From the NCBI RefSeq assembly GCF_049243985.1, contig NC_135379.1, forward strand, positions 5,213,501 to 5,277,500: a stretch of 64,000 nucleotides of DNA. Reading direction: 5' to 3'. Of the stretch, positions 42,641 to 52,919 are shown piece by piece. The number at the start of each line of letters is the position of its first letter. The stretch's first letter is position 1. Origin of the DNA: Paroedura picta. Lineage: Eukaryota > Chordata > Lepidosauria > Squamata > Gekkonidae. The notes below the pieces were generated by a model, which was not told where the DNA came from, searched no databases, and saw nothing but the letters and a program-made list of their open reading frames with translations. The translations under genes and the position numbers were made by a program.

Positions 42641-43361
42641 CCTCTGTGCCAACAAAATAATTCTCGATAATCTGCAAGAGGACAGCCCCTTAACCAGCAA
42701 TTTTCAATATGTCTGTCAATCTGTCCGTGGTGCGTGTGTGTGCCAGGCCCATGTGATGTTAACACAGCTTATAAAATTTGGAAATTTCTTACCTGTAACT
42801 TATTTGGTGGTTGCTAGAAAAAGACAGCCAGGATCCTGGATGTTCGAGTACCAGCCGTCGATGGACCCGAAAGATGAAAGTCCTGTACGAGCAGAGAGGG
42901 ATGGCAAAAGACAGAATGCCTCAGCCCAGTTCCTCATACTGAGATATTTGGTTAATATATAGCAGAGTTTTGCCCCATGATAGAAATGTGATAGATACCG
43001 TGTACAATAAATAAATTCCCCAAGAAGTATATTGCAAGAAAGGTAAATTTACATGTGATCATATTTAGGTTGCAGTCAGATAGAAGAGAAAGAAACCTAA
43101 TCTAAAGAGTGCCTTTTCTATTTCTGGAGATTTGGGGATGGCGCCTGCAGGGGGGCAGAATCTATGGATCAGGGCCACCTTCTCTGTTAGGCACAGTAGC
43201 CACCGTGCCTAGGGTCCATGGTACATTTGGGAGTCCCCCCAAAATGTTTTAATCTCTTGTAAAATCAGAAGAGAGAGAAAAGGAAACTTTTAGGCCCAAG
43301 AAAACATTTTGATTCCCCCCCCCCAGACACATCAGACATGACATATTCAGCGCCCATAAAT

Positions 43362-43597
43362 TTTGCTGAAGAATAATTGGTTTTTATGCCCCACTTTTCA
43401 CTGCTTCCAATCGCCTTCGTTTCTTCTCCCCACAACAGACACCCTGTGAGGGAGGTGAGACTCAGAGAGCTCTGAGAGAGACTGCTGTGTGAGAACAGCA
43501 CTATCAGGACTGTGACTCAGCTGTGGCGAAGCAGGGAATCAAATCCGCCTCGCCAGATTAGAAGCTGCCGCTCTTAACCACTACACCAAGCTAGAGC
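43362..43597 (-). mobile_element. tRNA-like (TCT)n SINE
   Basis: 'GAAGAATAATTGGTTTTTAT', 'CCACAACAGACACCCTGTGA' and the reversed head 'TTAACCACTACACCAAGC' with box B-like GGGAATCAAATCC. Confidence 0.75.
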
Positions 43598-43794
43598 TCA
43601 GCTGTCATTTTAGTTGCACTCCAGGCCCAACCGGGAGGTTGGCAACCCTATTGAAAAACCCTCACAAACACACACACACACACACCTGCGAACCACAACA
43701 TCAGGCACTGAATGTGCATTCGGGCTTTCCACATTACAAACCCTTAAACTGCAAAACAATTAAATTTAAAAAACCAAAAATCTCCTGGAGTGAA

Positions 43795-44300
43795 CCCCTC
43801 CCCCCCCCCGCAGAATTTGGGGATTCTAAAATGGGGGGGGATGGGGCCAGAGGCAGAAAAGGCGGCAACCGAGGCAGGGGGGCGGCCAGAGGGCCTTCCC
43901 CAAGAAGAAGCAGCCCAAGCTCCGCCCCCCCACCCACCCCTGTCTGCTCCGCTTCCCTCCAGGCCACCCCCCCATCACGTCTGGGCGGGCTGGAGCCGCC
44001 CTCTCCCACCCCCCAACCTTCACCCCACACTGCCTGGAGCAGAAACCTGACCCTCTCCCCCACAGAGGCAGGGCGAGCCACGCCCCATCACCCTACCCCC
44101 CACGTCTCGGCCGCTTCCTTCAGCCGCCCCCCTCCTGGCTTTGTTTCCTGCCTCCCCCTCCCCACAGAGCCCCCTGCTACCCCCCCCCCCCCCCGCCCTC
44201 CCAGCAGGGCTCCCTCACAGCCCCAGCAACCCCCAATCCCAAAAGGCACGGCTTCAGGGGCAGAGGGATTTTGGCAGGCGGGAACTTCTCCCTCATCCCA
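43795..44300. other. C-rich, G+C-rich block upstream of WDR86
   Basis: The block is strongly C-rich on + with several CpGs and runs of 8-12 C near 43800 and 44180. It lies 2.1-2.6 kb upstream of the WDR86 start codon. It could hold a WDR86 leader exon or an enhancer, but CpG density looks lower than in the NUB1 island, and there is no clear core promoter motif. Confidence 0.35.
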
Positions 44301-44311
44301 GGATGCTGAGC

Positions 44312-44450
44312 AGACTTAGAGTCCAGGGGCACCTTGAAGAGCAACCAAGTTTCATTCAAATAAAACGGAATAAAATTCAAATAAAACGGAATTAAACTTT
44401 CAATTTGTCCTGCCGCTTCAGACCCACACGGCGACCCGCCTGAATCTGTC
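44312..44450 (-). repeat. Interspersed repeat of the 3390-3515 family
   Basis: 'AGAGTCCAGGGGCACCTTGA', 'CAACCAAGTTTCATTCAAAT' and then 'CTTCAGACCCACACGG' belong to the family with the 'GGTCTTAAAGGTGC' core. A direct repeat TCAAATAAAACGGAAT occurs twice. Confidence 0.5.
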
Positions 44451-44459
44451 CGGGGATGT

Positions 44460-46120
44460 TGTTACGCCTGGGGTGTCTTTTTCGCAGAAGCCACCACCAC
44501 GTCCCTGGTCCTGTCCAGAGACCGCAAGAGCCAACATCCGCTCCATCGCCTCCCCGCCAATGCCTTTTTGACCCCTCTCTGGGGTGCCTTCTCCAGACCC
44601 CTCTTGGAGCCCAAAGTGCCCCCAGGCGCCCTTTCGCTTCTCCCAAGAAGGCCCCCCTTCCCCCAGGGCACTGTCTAGGAGGGGAACTTCCTCCATGCTT
44701 TACACAAGTGTAAACCCCGCACATGGCCTGGCTTGCTCAGCCTTTCTTTCCCTGAGACATGCTTCTCCCCCCCCCCCGCCCGCTACCCGATCCGTGGGGA
44801 ACATTTGGAGCACTGTTTGTAGCAAACCCCCTTCACAATTACTCCGTGGATCGCACGGTTCACATTTCTCTCACATTTCCCCATCGGCTCTTCGTAAGCA
44901 TTCTGCTCACTTCAAAATAATCTGTGAAAAATCTTTTTAAAAACCCAAGCCCGAAACCTCGGCACACCCCTTTCCTCTCCCGTACAGAACACTCTTCCCC
45001 ACGTCCCCCAACGGCTCCGATTCGAAGCTTCACGCCTAGACAAATGGCTTATTTCACTGTCCAGCCCCCAACCCAAGGAGGGGTCTTCTGGGCCTCATGG
45101 GCTCCCTTGGGGGCATGTCGGAAGGGGGGGGGCAAAGCAACCAGCATGCACACGCTGCACCCGCCTACCTTTCCAGGGCTCGTAGAAAAAGCATCGGGAA
45201 GTTTCGTCCTCTGAAAAAGCACCAACTTTAGTCAGACACGCGCACAAAAAAAGAATTAAAATTGGGTTTCTTTTTAAATAAAAACAGCTCACTTTGATTC
45301 GGATTCTTCACATTTCGAGGGAGAAATGTCTTGGAGGACACAGAGAGGAAGCCAATCTAGTAAATGCAACACTTCCAGGGAGATCTCATTTCCTCCCTTG
45401 ATAAAGGGCAAGAAAAAGACAAGGGAGGGGGGCTCTTGGAGTCACTTGACCCAAGTGCCTTACACACAAACACACAAACACACACACTTTGCAGCTCCCC
45501 TTAAAGCTTCACCTTCCCCAGGGATTTTGCATCCCAAAGAGAAGATGCGACCGTGGATCTTGAAAGAAGAATCTGAAGCGTGGTAAAATTCATCACAAGG
45601 GCTGTTGTAGCGTTGCGGTAAAAGCCGGATTCCTGAAAAGTCTTCTTGCTCAAAGAGCCTTGGCCACTGCTTCTCCCCCTCCTTTAGCCCGTCAGTCATG
45701 CATCAGGAACGTTCATCGGAACAGGACGCTGCGATCCTCTGCAGGAATCCAAAACTTGTCTTCCATCTCTCTCTTTCTCCTTCTACCTAGTTCTCTTCCC
45801 CAAAAAAACCCTCTCCCCCCCCACACACACATACACTGTTTCTTGCATTAATGCATTTATGCAGAGCTCAGCTTCTCAGTCTGTTCACCCTCTGCAGGGG
45901 ATCAAATACCACCCCTCAGGTTTCTACTAGGTCCTAAAGAAAGTGGAATTAAAGGGGGGGGGGAGAGAATGCTTAGGATTCAAACTTTTCAGATGCCTGA
46001 AGTCTTGTGATGCAGCAGGGAGGTACGCAAAATTTCATCCCCGAAGCCTTAAGGAACTGCGGTCCAAGAGGTGGCACAATCAGAACTGAGGATAATTTTA
46101 GAGTATATTTGTGTGGGTCT
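44460..46120. other. Intergenic, C-rich, no gene seen
   Basis: The open frames here are proline- and serine-rich shadows of the C-rich composition. I recognise no exon or named repeat. A (CA)n-like run lies at 45464-45489. Confidence 0.4.
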
Positions 46121-46125
46121 GCAGT

Positions 46126-46287
46126 AGAGAAGGAGAAGGAGAAGGAGAAGGAGAAGGAGAAGGAGAAGGAGAAGGAGAAGGAGAAGGAGAAGGAGAAGAA
46201 GAAGAAGAAGAAGAAGAAGAAGAAGAAGAAGAAGAAGAAGAAGAAGAAGAAGAAGAAGAAGAAGAAGAAGAAGAAGAAGAAGAAGAG
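46126..46287 (+). repeat. 162-bp pure-purine tract (GGAGAA)n(GAA)n
   Basis: About 11 GGAGAA units pass without a break into about 30 GAA units. No pyrimidine occurs in the tract. It joins directly to the GAA end of the SINE at 46288-46522, so it probably grew from the SINE tail. Confidence 0.95.
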
Positions 46288-46522
46288 ATGGTCTTTATCC
46301 CCTGCTTTTCACTACTCAAAGGAGTCCCAAAGCAGCTTCCCACAACAGACACCTTGCGAGGTAGGTGGAGCTGAGAGAGTTCTAAGAGAACTGCTCTGTG
46401 AGAACATCTCTAAGAGAACTGTGATTGGCCCAAGGTCACCTGCATGTGGGAGAGCGGGGAATCAAACCTGGTTCTCCAGATTAGAGGCTGCTGCTCTTAA
46501 CCAAAACACCACGCTGACTGTC
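46288..46522 (-). mobile_element. tRNA-like (TCT)n SINE with expanded tail
   Basis: 'TGGTCTTTATCCCCTGCTTT', 'AAGGAGTCCCAAAGCAGCTT' and 'GGGAATCAAACCTGGTTCTC' up to 'CCAAAACACCACGCTGACTG'. The tail side is the 162-bp purine tract. Confidence 0.8.
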
Positions 46523-47224
46523 GGGTAAGATCCAGTAGCACCTTACAGGCTGTGAGGGTCTGAGCTTTCAAAAATCAAAGCGGCTTCATCGAACAGGAGG
46601 AAGTGAACTGGAAGAGAGCAAAGCTTGCAGGATCAGGGCCGGAAGGAATCCATGCACAGCAAAAACAAGACAGTGCAGGGTTCTGGAACAACAAGGCAGA
46701 CAGGCCAGGGAGCCAGACTAAAGGTGAGATATAAATCTTTAAACGAATAATAAACAAACAATAATAGATACGCAAACAGGCTCAAGCAGAATCGGAGAAT
46801 ACAGCAAATTCATGCACTGTTTTCAAAGGCGGCCAGAAAAGAAGAACGGGCTCATGTGTGCACTGCACATACTTCACTTGAGTTCTCTGTTAAATCACTG
46901 CACACTCCACTGGGAACAGAAAGGTGTGAATCCACTGAAAAAGGGCCAGGTGGGGGGGGGGTCTTTACCGCCCCTCTCCACAATCCCAATCCAAGTTAGG
47001 AACTCCCAGGTACGCACATCAACTGCCCTCGTGGACTTTTGTAACTTGTGAATCAGCCCTGGACTGCAAATTGCTTCACCACTTCCTTCAAACTGCCCGA
47101 CTTTTCTTCTCCAACTCCCACCTGAGCAGCAAAAATAGATCTAGTAGCTCAAACACAACAGTCATCAAAAGCCATCGTGCCCCCCCACCTAAAAATATAG
47201 CAGTTAGTTTGCAAAAGACAAGAC

Positions 47225-47359
47225 CAGGGGTAGTCAAACTGCAGCCCTCCAGATGTCCATGGACTACAGTTCCCATGAGCCCCTGCCAGCAAACGCTGGC
47301 AGGGGCTCATGGGAATTGTAGTCCATGGACATCTGGAGGGCCGCAGTTTGACTACCTTG
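47225..47359. mobile_element. Foldback hAT MITE, near-perfect palindrome
   Basis: CAGGGGTAGTCAAACTGCAG on the left and CCGCAGTTTGACTACCTTGG on the right. The right terminus is altered and no duplication is clear. Confidence 0.88.
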
Positions 47360-47962
47360 GCCTATCTGGCTCCTCTGGAATGTTGCAAACATTCATCCAG
47401 ACTCCCGCTTTGAGATTCATCTGCAGTTGGAATGGAATCAAAGAACAAGGGAATACAGAATTTGATTCTTTCGTGTTTGGGCTGCAAGATACAAACGATC
47501 TTGGGCAAAACCTCTATTTGCACTTAACAGCGAGATAAATAGCTTGTGTTGGTTTTCCATGGAGCAAGGAAGAGAGGATAAACCAGCCCTGGATTCTTGC
47601 ATGCCAGGGCCTAATCCAAATTGAGTAGACCTGCCACGGTCTCCTATAGACAAGAAAGGCTCTTTTGTTCTTTTTGGGAAGGAGAGCCAACTATGCCCCA
47701 GTGCGCCTAAACTTCTCATACCCTATTTTATCCGGATGAAAAATAAGCAGGCATCCAGCCTAGCCAATTGACTTGCCTCCTGGAGCAACCCCAGAGCTCA
47801 GCCTTGCCCCATAGAATTGGGTCTCTCTCTCTTTAAACTGCTGTATTTTTCATTGAATCATACTTGCATACCATTTGGGCATCCAAATGAGCAACAGACT
47901 GATTTTTGAGAAGGATTAGGCAAAGGGGAACCTCATGAAGCTGGCAACCTAAATCGATGTGT
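47360..47962. other. Intergenic, no gene or repeat recognised
   Basis: On the - strand an open frame (47719-47438) ends with the peptide LYLAAQTRKNQILYSLVL and a stop. It could be a terminal exon of the candidate gene at 49787-51415, but there is no match or splice logic to support that. Confidence 0.25.
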
Positions 47963-48078
47963 CAGGGGTAGTCAAACTGCGGCCCTCCAGATGTCCATGG
48001 ACTACAGCATTTGCTGGCAGGGGCTCATGGGAATTGTAGTCCATGGACATCTGGAGGGCCGCAGTTTGACTACCCCTG
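47963..48078. mobile_element. Foldback hAT MITE
   Basis: CAGGGGTAGTCAAACTGCGG and its inverse with a shortened left arm. The flanks do not match. Confidence 0.88.
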
Positions 48079-48104
48079 ATAGATGAACATATGGAGCAAA
48101 GCCC

Positions 48105-48510
48105 ATCAATAGCTCTTAGCTACAAGGTATAGGTGGAATACGGGGTCTGGGGTAGGGGTGCTCTGTATTCTTGGTGCCTGGAGGACAACAGCAGGAAGGC
48201 TTCTGGAGTCCTGGCCCTGCTGATGGACCTCCTGATGGCCCCTGGGTTTGGGCCACTATAAGACAGAGTGTTGGGCTGGATCGGCCATTGGTCTGATCCA
48301 ACATGGCTTCTCTTATGTTCCTATGTCCGGGGCAGGGATGCTCTTGGTGCTAGGGAGTGTAAGAGTGGGTGGGTTTCTGGAGTTCCTTCCCCAGTGGTAG
48401 ATCTCCTGATGGCCCCTGGGTTTTGGCCGCTGTGTGACACAGAGCATTGGCCAGATGGGACATTGGCTGGATCCAACATGGCTTCTCTTATGTTCTTATA
48501 TCCAGGCCTT
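48105..48510 (-). repeat. Tandem pair of 'GGATCAGGCC' family repeats
   Basis: Two copies in the same orientation (about 48105-48325 and 48326-48510) share 'CTCCTGATGGCCCCTGGGTT', 'ATCCAACATGGCTTCTCTTA' and 'TGTTC-TAT'. The second is shortened inside. Confidence 0.7.
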
Positions 48511-48839
48511 CTGCAAATGGCCTTTCCCATCCAAATGGCCCGCAAGCATGCTCGGACTGCATTCTTTCTGCACTGATCGCCCCACAGCAAGCCCGAGAGC
48601 AAACATATTGCAAATGGGAAAAGTCTGGAATGGAGGATCAGGGGATGGCAATCACGTTGACTCCCACCCCCAACATTGCCTTGGGAACCCGTGGCAGAGA
48701 AAAAACACCTCTGTGGATGCAGCCATTGGAATGGCCCAGCTGGCCCAAGAAGGGTTACTGTGAGCAATCGCAGTTCCAGAGAAGCCCTGGGACGGCTTTG
48801 GAGTATTGCACTGTTTGAAATGTATAGCATGGTTTAGAA

Positions 48840-48975
48840 CAGGGGTAGTCAAACTGCGGCCCTCCAGATGTCCATGGACTACAATTCCCAGAAGCCCCTG
48901 CCAGCGAATGCTGGCAGGGGCTTCTGGGAATTGTAGTCCATGGACATCTGGAGGGCCGCAGTTTGACTACCCCTG
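48840..48975. mobile_element. Foldback hAT MITE, near-perfect palindrome, perfect duplication
   Basis: CAGGGGTAGTCAAACTGCGG and its exact inverse. The target duplication GTTTAGAA (48832-48839 and 48976-48983) is perfect. This is a type example of the family in the window. Confidence 0.95.
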
Positions 48976-49315
48976 GTTTAGAATTTCAGGAGACACAAAT
49001 ACTCCTTCGAACCTGTTCTCCGCTTTGGTGGGAACCCTCGTTTTGCTTCCAGACAGTGAATTGGCCCCTCGCCCAGCATTGTGTATATATATTTTACAAC
49101 ACATCCCTGAACAGCCAAATCCGAGGACAAACCTAAAGACATAACTGGGGGGGGGGCAGGGGGCGTGGAGTATAGAAGCTCTTATTTACACCAGAGAGCA
49201 ACGAAGCAACAGCGCCCCAAATCGTGAAACGGAAAACAATACGTAAAAGCCCCAAGAGGTGAACCCTGCCGTCCGCTGTATTTCAAAATGTCATTTCCTC
49301 TACGCTGCTTGAAAT

Positions 49316-49380
49316 GCTGGCAGGGGCTCATGGGAATTGTAGTCCATGGACATCTGGAGGGCCGCAGTTTGATTACCCCC
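49316..49380. mobile_element. Half foldback hAT MITE (right arm)
   Basis: A single arm from 'GCTGGCAGGGGCTCATGGG' to 'CAGTTTGATTACCCCCGG'. Confidence 0.7.
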
Positions 49381-49389
49381 GGCTTAAAG

Positions 49390-49765
49390 AGTGCCAGCGA
49401 GGGGAGCTCACCTGCTCAGTTTAGAGAGCTGATTCCACTCCTGCATTACTTGGACTGGGAATTCCCACCCACCCCCCTATTTATCTGGTACTGTTCTACA
49501 CATAGTTTAAACTCATTACTAGGGGTCCTCTCCTCTGCTGCCAACAGGAACCTTTCCTTGCTCTCCTCCAAGTGACAACCTTTCTGATACATAAAGGGAG
49601 CAATCGTGTCCCCTCCCATCCTCCTCTTCTCCAGGGTGAAGTCCCTCTGTCTTTCCTCCTAGGGCTTGGTCCCCACAGCCTGGATCATGCCCGTCACTCT
49701 CCTCTGCCCCCTCTCTGTTTTGTCCACGTCTCTTTTGAAGTGAGGCCTCCAGAAAAAATCTACTG
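49390..49765 (-). mobile_element. CR1 LINE 3' region
   Basis: The - strand carries CR1 3' UTR blocks: on + they appear as 'AGAGAGCTGATTCCACTCCT', 'TGCTGCCAACAGGAACCTTT', 'CCTCCAAGTGACAACCTTTC' and 'AGCAATCGTGTCCCCTCCCA'. The extreme 3' tail is missing and the copy is truncated. It abuts the candidate exon at 49787-50074. Confidence 0.7.
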
Positions 49766-49786
49766 ACAAAGATTCTCGCCCCTTAC

Positions 49787-50074
49787 ATGGGATATTACAC
49801 CCAAAAGTCCAATCTGAAGAAGTATTTTCATCTACCGAGATCACAACAATGAATGGCAGCATCGACTTCAAAAGCATTTTGGCCGCCTTTTGTTGTGCGT
49901 ACGAGAACACTTCCATATGAGATACACAAATCAAATCGCTATTGAGACAAGTAAATATTTCACTTATATTAATATCTGATTCAGGCTGAAGGGGAAGCGG
50001 GGGAGGGTGGTCCGTGATGCAAATTAGTCCCTCCTCCAAAAAATTCCAAAGTTTTATATTCACATCAGAAAACC
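49787..50074 (-). CDS. Candidate coding exon of an unrecognised gene (C)
   Basis: Acceptor CTTGCTTCCGTCAG|GG with a pyrimidine tract, donor ATCCCAT|GTAAGG, phase 1 to 1. The frame is open for 95 codons and reads FSDVNIKLWNFLEEGLICIT, then HPPPLPLQPESDINISEIF, MEVFSYAQQKAAKMLLKSML and ENTSSDWTFGCNIP. Composition is that of an ordinary globular protein, not of a repeat. I recognise no family. The entry phase fits the candidate exon at 51145-51260. It is not CRYGN or RHEB. Confidence 0.35.
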
Positions 50075-50139
50075 CTGACGGAAGCAAGAGCTGCCTCCAA
50101 TAGAAAGTTTGACAACACTTTAGACCGAAATCTCCCATG

Positions 50140-50805
50140 TTTGAGAATTTTGGGCTAGGTACGTCCTGCAGGATTTGTTGGCAGGATCCTGAAACGCTGC
50201 ATCCAACCGCCCTCTAGCTGGAAGCAATCTGAGCACATGTGTGTTGCACATGGCAAGAAATGCTTGCACAATAGAGATGCGAGTCTGGAATGTCATGTGC
50301 CAAACTCCAACCCAAATATCTCCTCTTTGTTAACCTTGGACCTATTGAAAGGGAATGACGTCCAACTTACTGCCGAGGCTGTTTTTCCCCCCCTTGGTGG
50401 CACCACAATGTCTGCGACGGCGCGCTCCTTTCAGTATCCCTTTCCCAACACAGCCTTTAAAGAGGGTAGAAATGTACCTGACAGTCATGCTATCCAACCA
50501 AAACATTTAACCCATGCCTGTACCACACGGTGTCCTACCTGACTGGCATCAGTATTTTCTTCATTCGCATTTAATAATAGGCTCTGCACACATGCACTTC
50601 AGACCTATATGTGAATGTCAGAATACGCTCAGACCTGGAAGTGTTGTTTCAAATTCTGTATGTACAAGAAGTGGGGGGAGGAGTGAAGGGAAGGGTCACA
50701 TAGCAAGTTAGCTGTATCTCTGGTATTCAAGGCTAGGCATTCATACACATGTGCCCTAAAGTATTCATTCTGCCTTATACTTACCAGTCCCCTCAGAGAT
50801 GTATC
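50140..50805. other. Intergenic or intron, nothing recognised
   Basis: Unique-looking sequence with no repeat or exon that I can name. If the candidate gene is real, this is its intron between exons B and C. Confidence 0.3.
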
Positions 50806-50813
50806 TTCTAGGA

Positions 50814-50924
50814 CAGGAGTAGTCAACCTGTGGCCCTCCAGATGTCCATGGACTACAATTCCCATGGGGCTCATGGGAATTGTAGTCCATGGACATCTGG
50901 AGGGCCACAGGTTGACTACCCCTG
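50814..50924. mobile_element. Foldback hAT MITE, near-perfect palindrome
   Basis: CAGGAGTAGTCAACCTGTGG and its inverse, with almost no loop. Flanks TTCTAGGA and TTCTAGAA are a 7-of-8 duplication with central TA. Confidence 0.92.
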
Positions 50925-51056
50925 TTCTAGAAGACCAAGAAAATAAGCTGACATTGGAAGCATAACAACTTACTCTTACTAGAACTTTTAACCCCCTCTC
51001 TAAAGTCTCCCCCAAAGGACAGGTTTGAAGAGGGGCAGGAATAATTCCATAAAGTC

Positions 51057-51150
51057 TGCTCTCCAAAGCAGTTGTTTTCTCCAGGGGAACTAATATCTGT
51101 TGGCTGGAGATGAGTTATAATTCTGGGATCTCTCCAGGGCCCACCTGGAG
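51057..51150 (+). mobile_element. GGTTGCCAAC-ended DNA element, right part
   Basis: 'CTCTCCAAAGCAGTTGTTTT', 'CCAGGGGAACTAATATCTGT' and 'TCCAGGGCCCACCTGGAGG'. It stops 11 bases into the terminal repeat. Its edge coincides with the proposed donor of candidate exon B. Confidence 0.6.
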
Positions 51151-51260
51151 GCTTCTCAAAATTAAACTGAGAAAGCTGACGAACGGCGGTAACCTTCATG
51201 TCTTTTAATAAATCGTCATCAAAATGCTGGCCAGTAAACAAATGTTTTTGTTCTTCAGAA
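51145..51260 (-). CDS. Candidate coding exon of an unrecognised gene (B)
   Basis: Acceptor CACTAAGGAAG|TTC (weak, and chosen to fit frame), donor CCTCCAG|GTGGGC, phase 2 to 1. It reads SEEQKHLFTGQHFDDDLLK, then DMKVTAVRQLSQFNFEKPP. Only this one of the three frames is open. The donor lies in the edge of a DNA element, which may be chance or an exapted site. Confidence 0.3.
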
Positions 51261-51360
51261 CTTCCTTAGTGATTCCTTCATAGAAAATATACAAACAACG
51301 ATATTTGTGACAATAAGTCATTTAGAAACATAAAACCATAAGCTCCTCGGTTCTACTTAC

Positions 51361-51415
51361 AGTGATTCAAAGGATTCTCGCTGAAAATATTTTCTGTGGT
51401 CGCATCGGTATTCTA
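51361..51415 (-). CDS. Candidate coding exon of an unrecognised gene (A)
   Basis: Acceptor TATATTTTATTTAG|TA with a strong T-rich tract, consensus donor CACT|GTAAGT, phase 1 to 2. It reads EYRCDHRKYFQRESFES. The intron to exon B would be 100 bp. A second frame is also open (NTDATTENIF...) but does not splice into B. Confidence 0.3.
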
Positions 51416-51479
51416 CTAAATAAAATATACATTACATCAGAATCCATCCATACTTAGGTAATAACTATTAAAGGATACT

Positions 51480-52300
51480 CCAAATATTACATGACATACA
51501 AAGTCTGCTTTCCCGATTTCACAGCAATATTTGTTAATGGGGGACTGGGTAGAGATTCGCAACTCTGACTCCTGTTTGTCCGCCAAAGGCCAGGCACAGA
51601 GCCCCTTCCTAAGTACAGACTTGTGGAAAACTGCCGAGTCAGTTCCCCAGGAGGCTGGGAAACCTGTTTCACTCTTTGTCCTGCCCTCCTTGCCAAGAAA
51701 TACTTGCTAGCAACTTTCTGCAGAAGGCGGGAGATCAGCTGTGTTTCTGGGGGACCTCCAGGCCACCGTATTCCACCCTCAGTCCCTCTTCCTCGCCATG
51801 GAACTTTTGCTAGCAACTTTCCCCAGAAGGCTGTCGCAAGCCGAAGGAGGACAAATCCAGGTTTTTTGTGCAAGCAAATTCATGCTCTCTGCAAAGGATT
51901 GCTGCTAGCTGATTCACAAGCATCTGTTTCCATTCTCCCCTGACTTTGTGCACTGACATGGCGAGAATCCGTTCCAAGACGGGCCAGGGGGCCGAGGAGC
52001 GGTTTCTCTGCTAAACATAGTCTACGCTGAAATGACACGGCCAGAATACAGAGGGATCAGGGAAGGAGGCTTTTACGAACTTCCTTTGCCCATCTGGTTT
52101 GCAGACAGGCCTTCGACGCAACCTTCCAGCGGTTTTATTGTGGCAAAGGGAATGCGTCTCCAATGCACGGGCTAGGTCCAAATGAAACAGGAGCGTCACC
52201 ACCATCGTCTGACCAAGCAGACACGGCCCCTCTCTGTAAATCTGAAACCTTTGTGGTGGTTTCCCTCGCTCCCTCTGTGTCGACAATCAAACGTGGATTT
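51480..52300. other. Intergenic, nothing recognised
   Basis: No named repeat or exon. Two similar blocks, 'TTGCTAGCAACTTTCTGCAG' type at about 51706 and 51809, lie about 104 bp apart and may be a small duplication. Confidence 0.35.
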
Positions 52301-52304
52301 CCAG

Positions 52305-52865
52305 GCTCACAGAAGAAGAGCTAGGTTTCTGTGTTTTTCTTTTTTTTTTGTATCCTGTTTTTTACAACCGGAAGGAGTCTCAAAGTGGCTTACAATTGCC
52401 TACTCCTCCTCTCCCCACAACAGACCCTTTGTGAGGTAGGGGCTGAGAGAGCTCTGAGAGAACTGCAACAGGCTCAAGGTCACCCAGCAGGCTGCATTTG
52501 AAGAAGAATTGGTTCTTATATGCTGCTTTTCTCTACCCGAAGGAGACTCAAAGTGGCTTACATTCACCTTCCCTTTCCTCTCCCCACAACAGACACCCTG
52601 TGAGGGAGGTGAGGCTGAGAGAGCCCTGATATTACTGAAGAAGAAGAGTTGGTTCTTATAGGCCGCTTTTCTCTACCCGAAGGAGGCTCAAAGCGGCTTA
52701 CATTCACCTTCCCTTTCCTCTCCCCACAACAAGACACCCTGTGGGGTGGGTGAGGCTGAGAGTGCCCTGATATCACTGCTCAGTCAGAACAGTTTTATCA
52801 GTGCCGTGATGAGCCCAAGGTCACCCAGCTGGCTGCATGTGGGAGAGCACAGAATCAAACCTAGA
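52305..52865 (-). repeat. Three successive (TCT)n SINE copies
   Basis: Copies begin at about 52312, 52500 and 52640, each with 'GAAGAAG..TTGGTTCTTATA' or similar and 'CCCCACAACA-GACACC'. Only the last reaches the 'GGTCACCCAGCTGGCTGCAT' region. All are in one orientation. Confidence 0.7.
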
Positions 52866-52919
52866 AACCAGTTGTAATTCTGGGAGATTCCCCAGCCACC
52901 TCCTGGAAGCTGGCCACCC

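Noticed and set aside
43639-44319. 226-residue proline-rich open frame
   Set aside because: It follows from the C-rich base composition. There is no homology, it overlaps repeats at its left end, and other frames in the same block are equally open.
46007-46528. 173-residue open frame rich in Lys-Glu
   Set aside because: It is the translation of the GGAGAA/GAA repeat plus a SINE.
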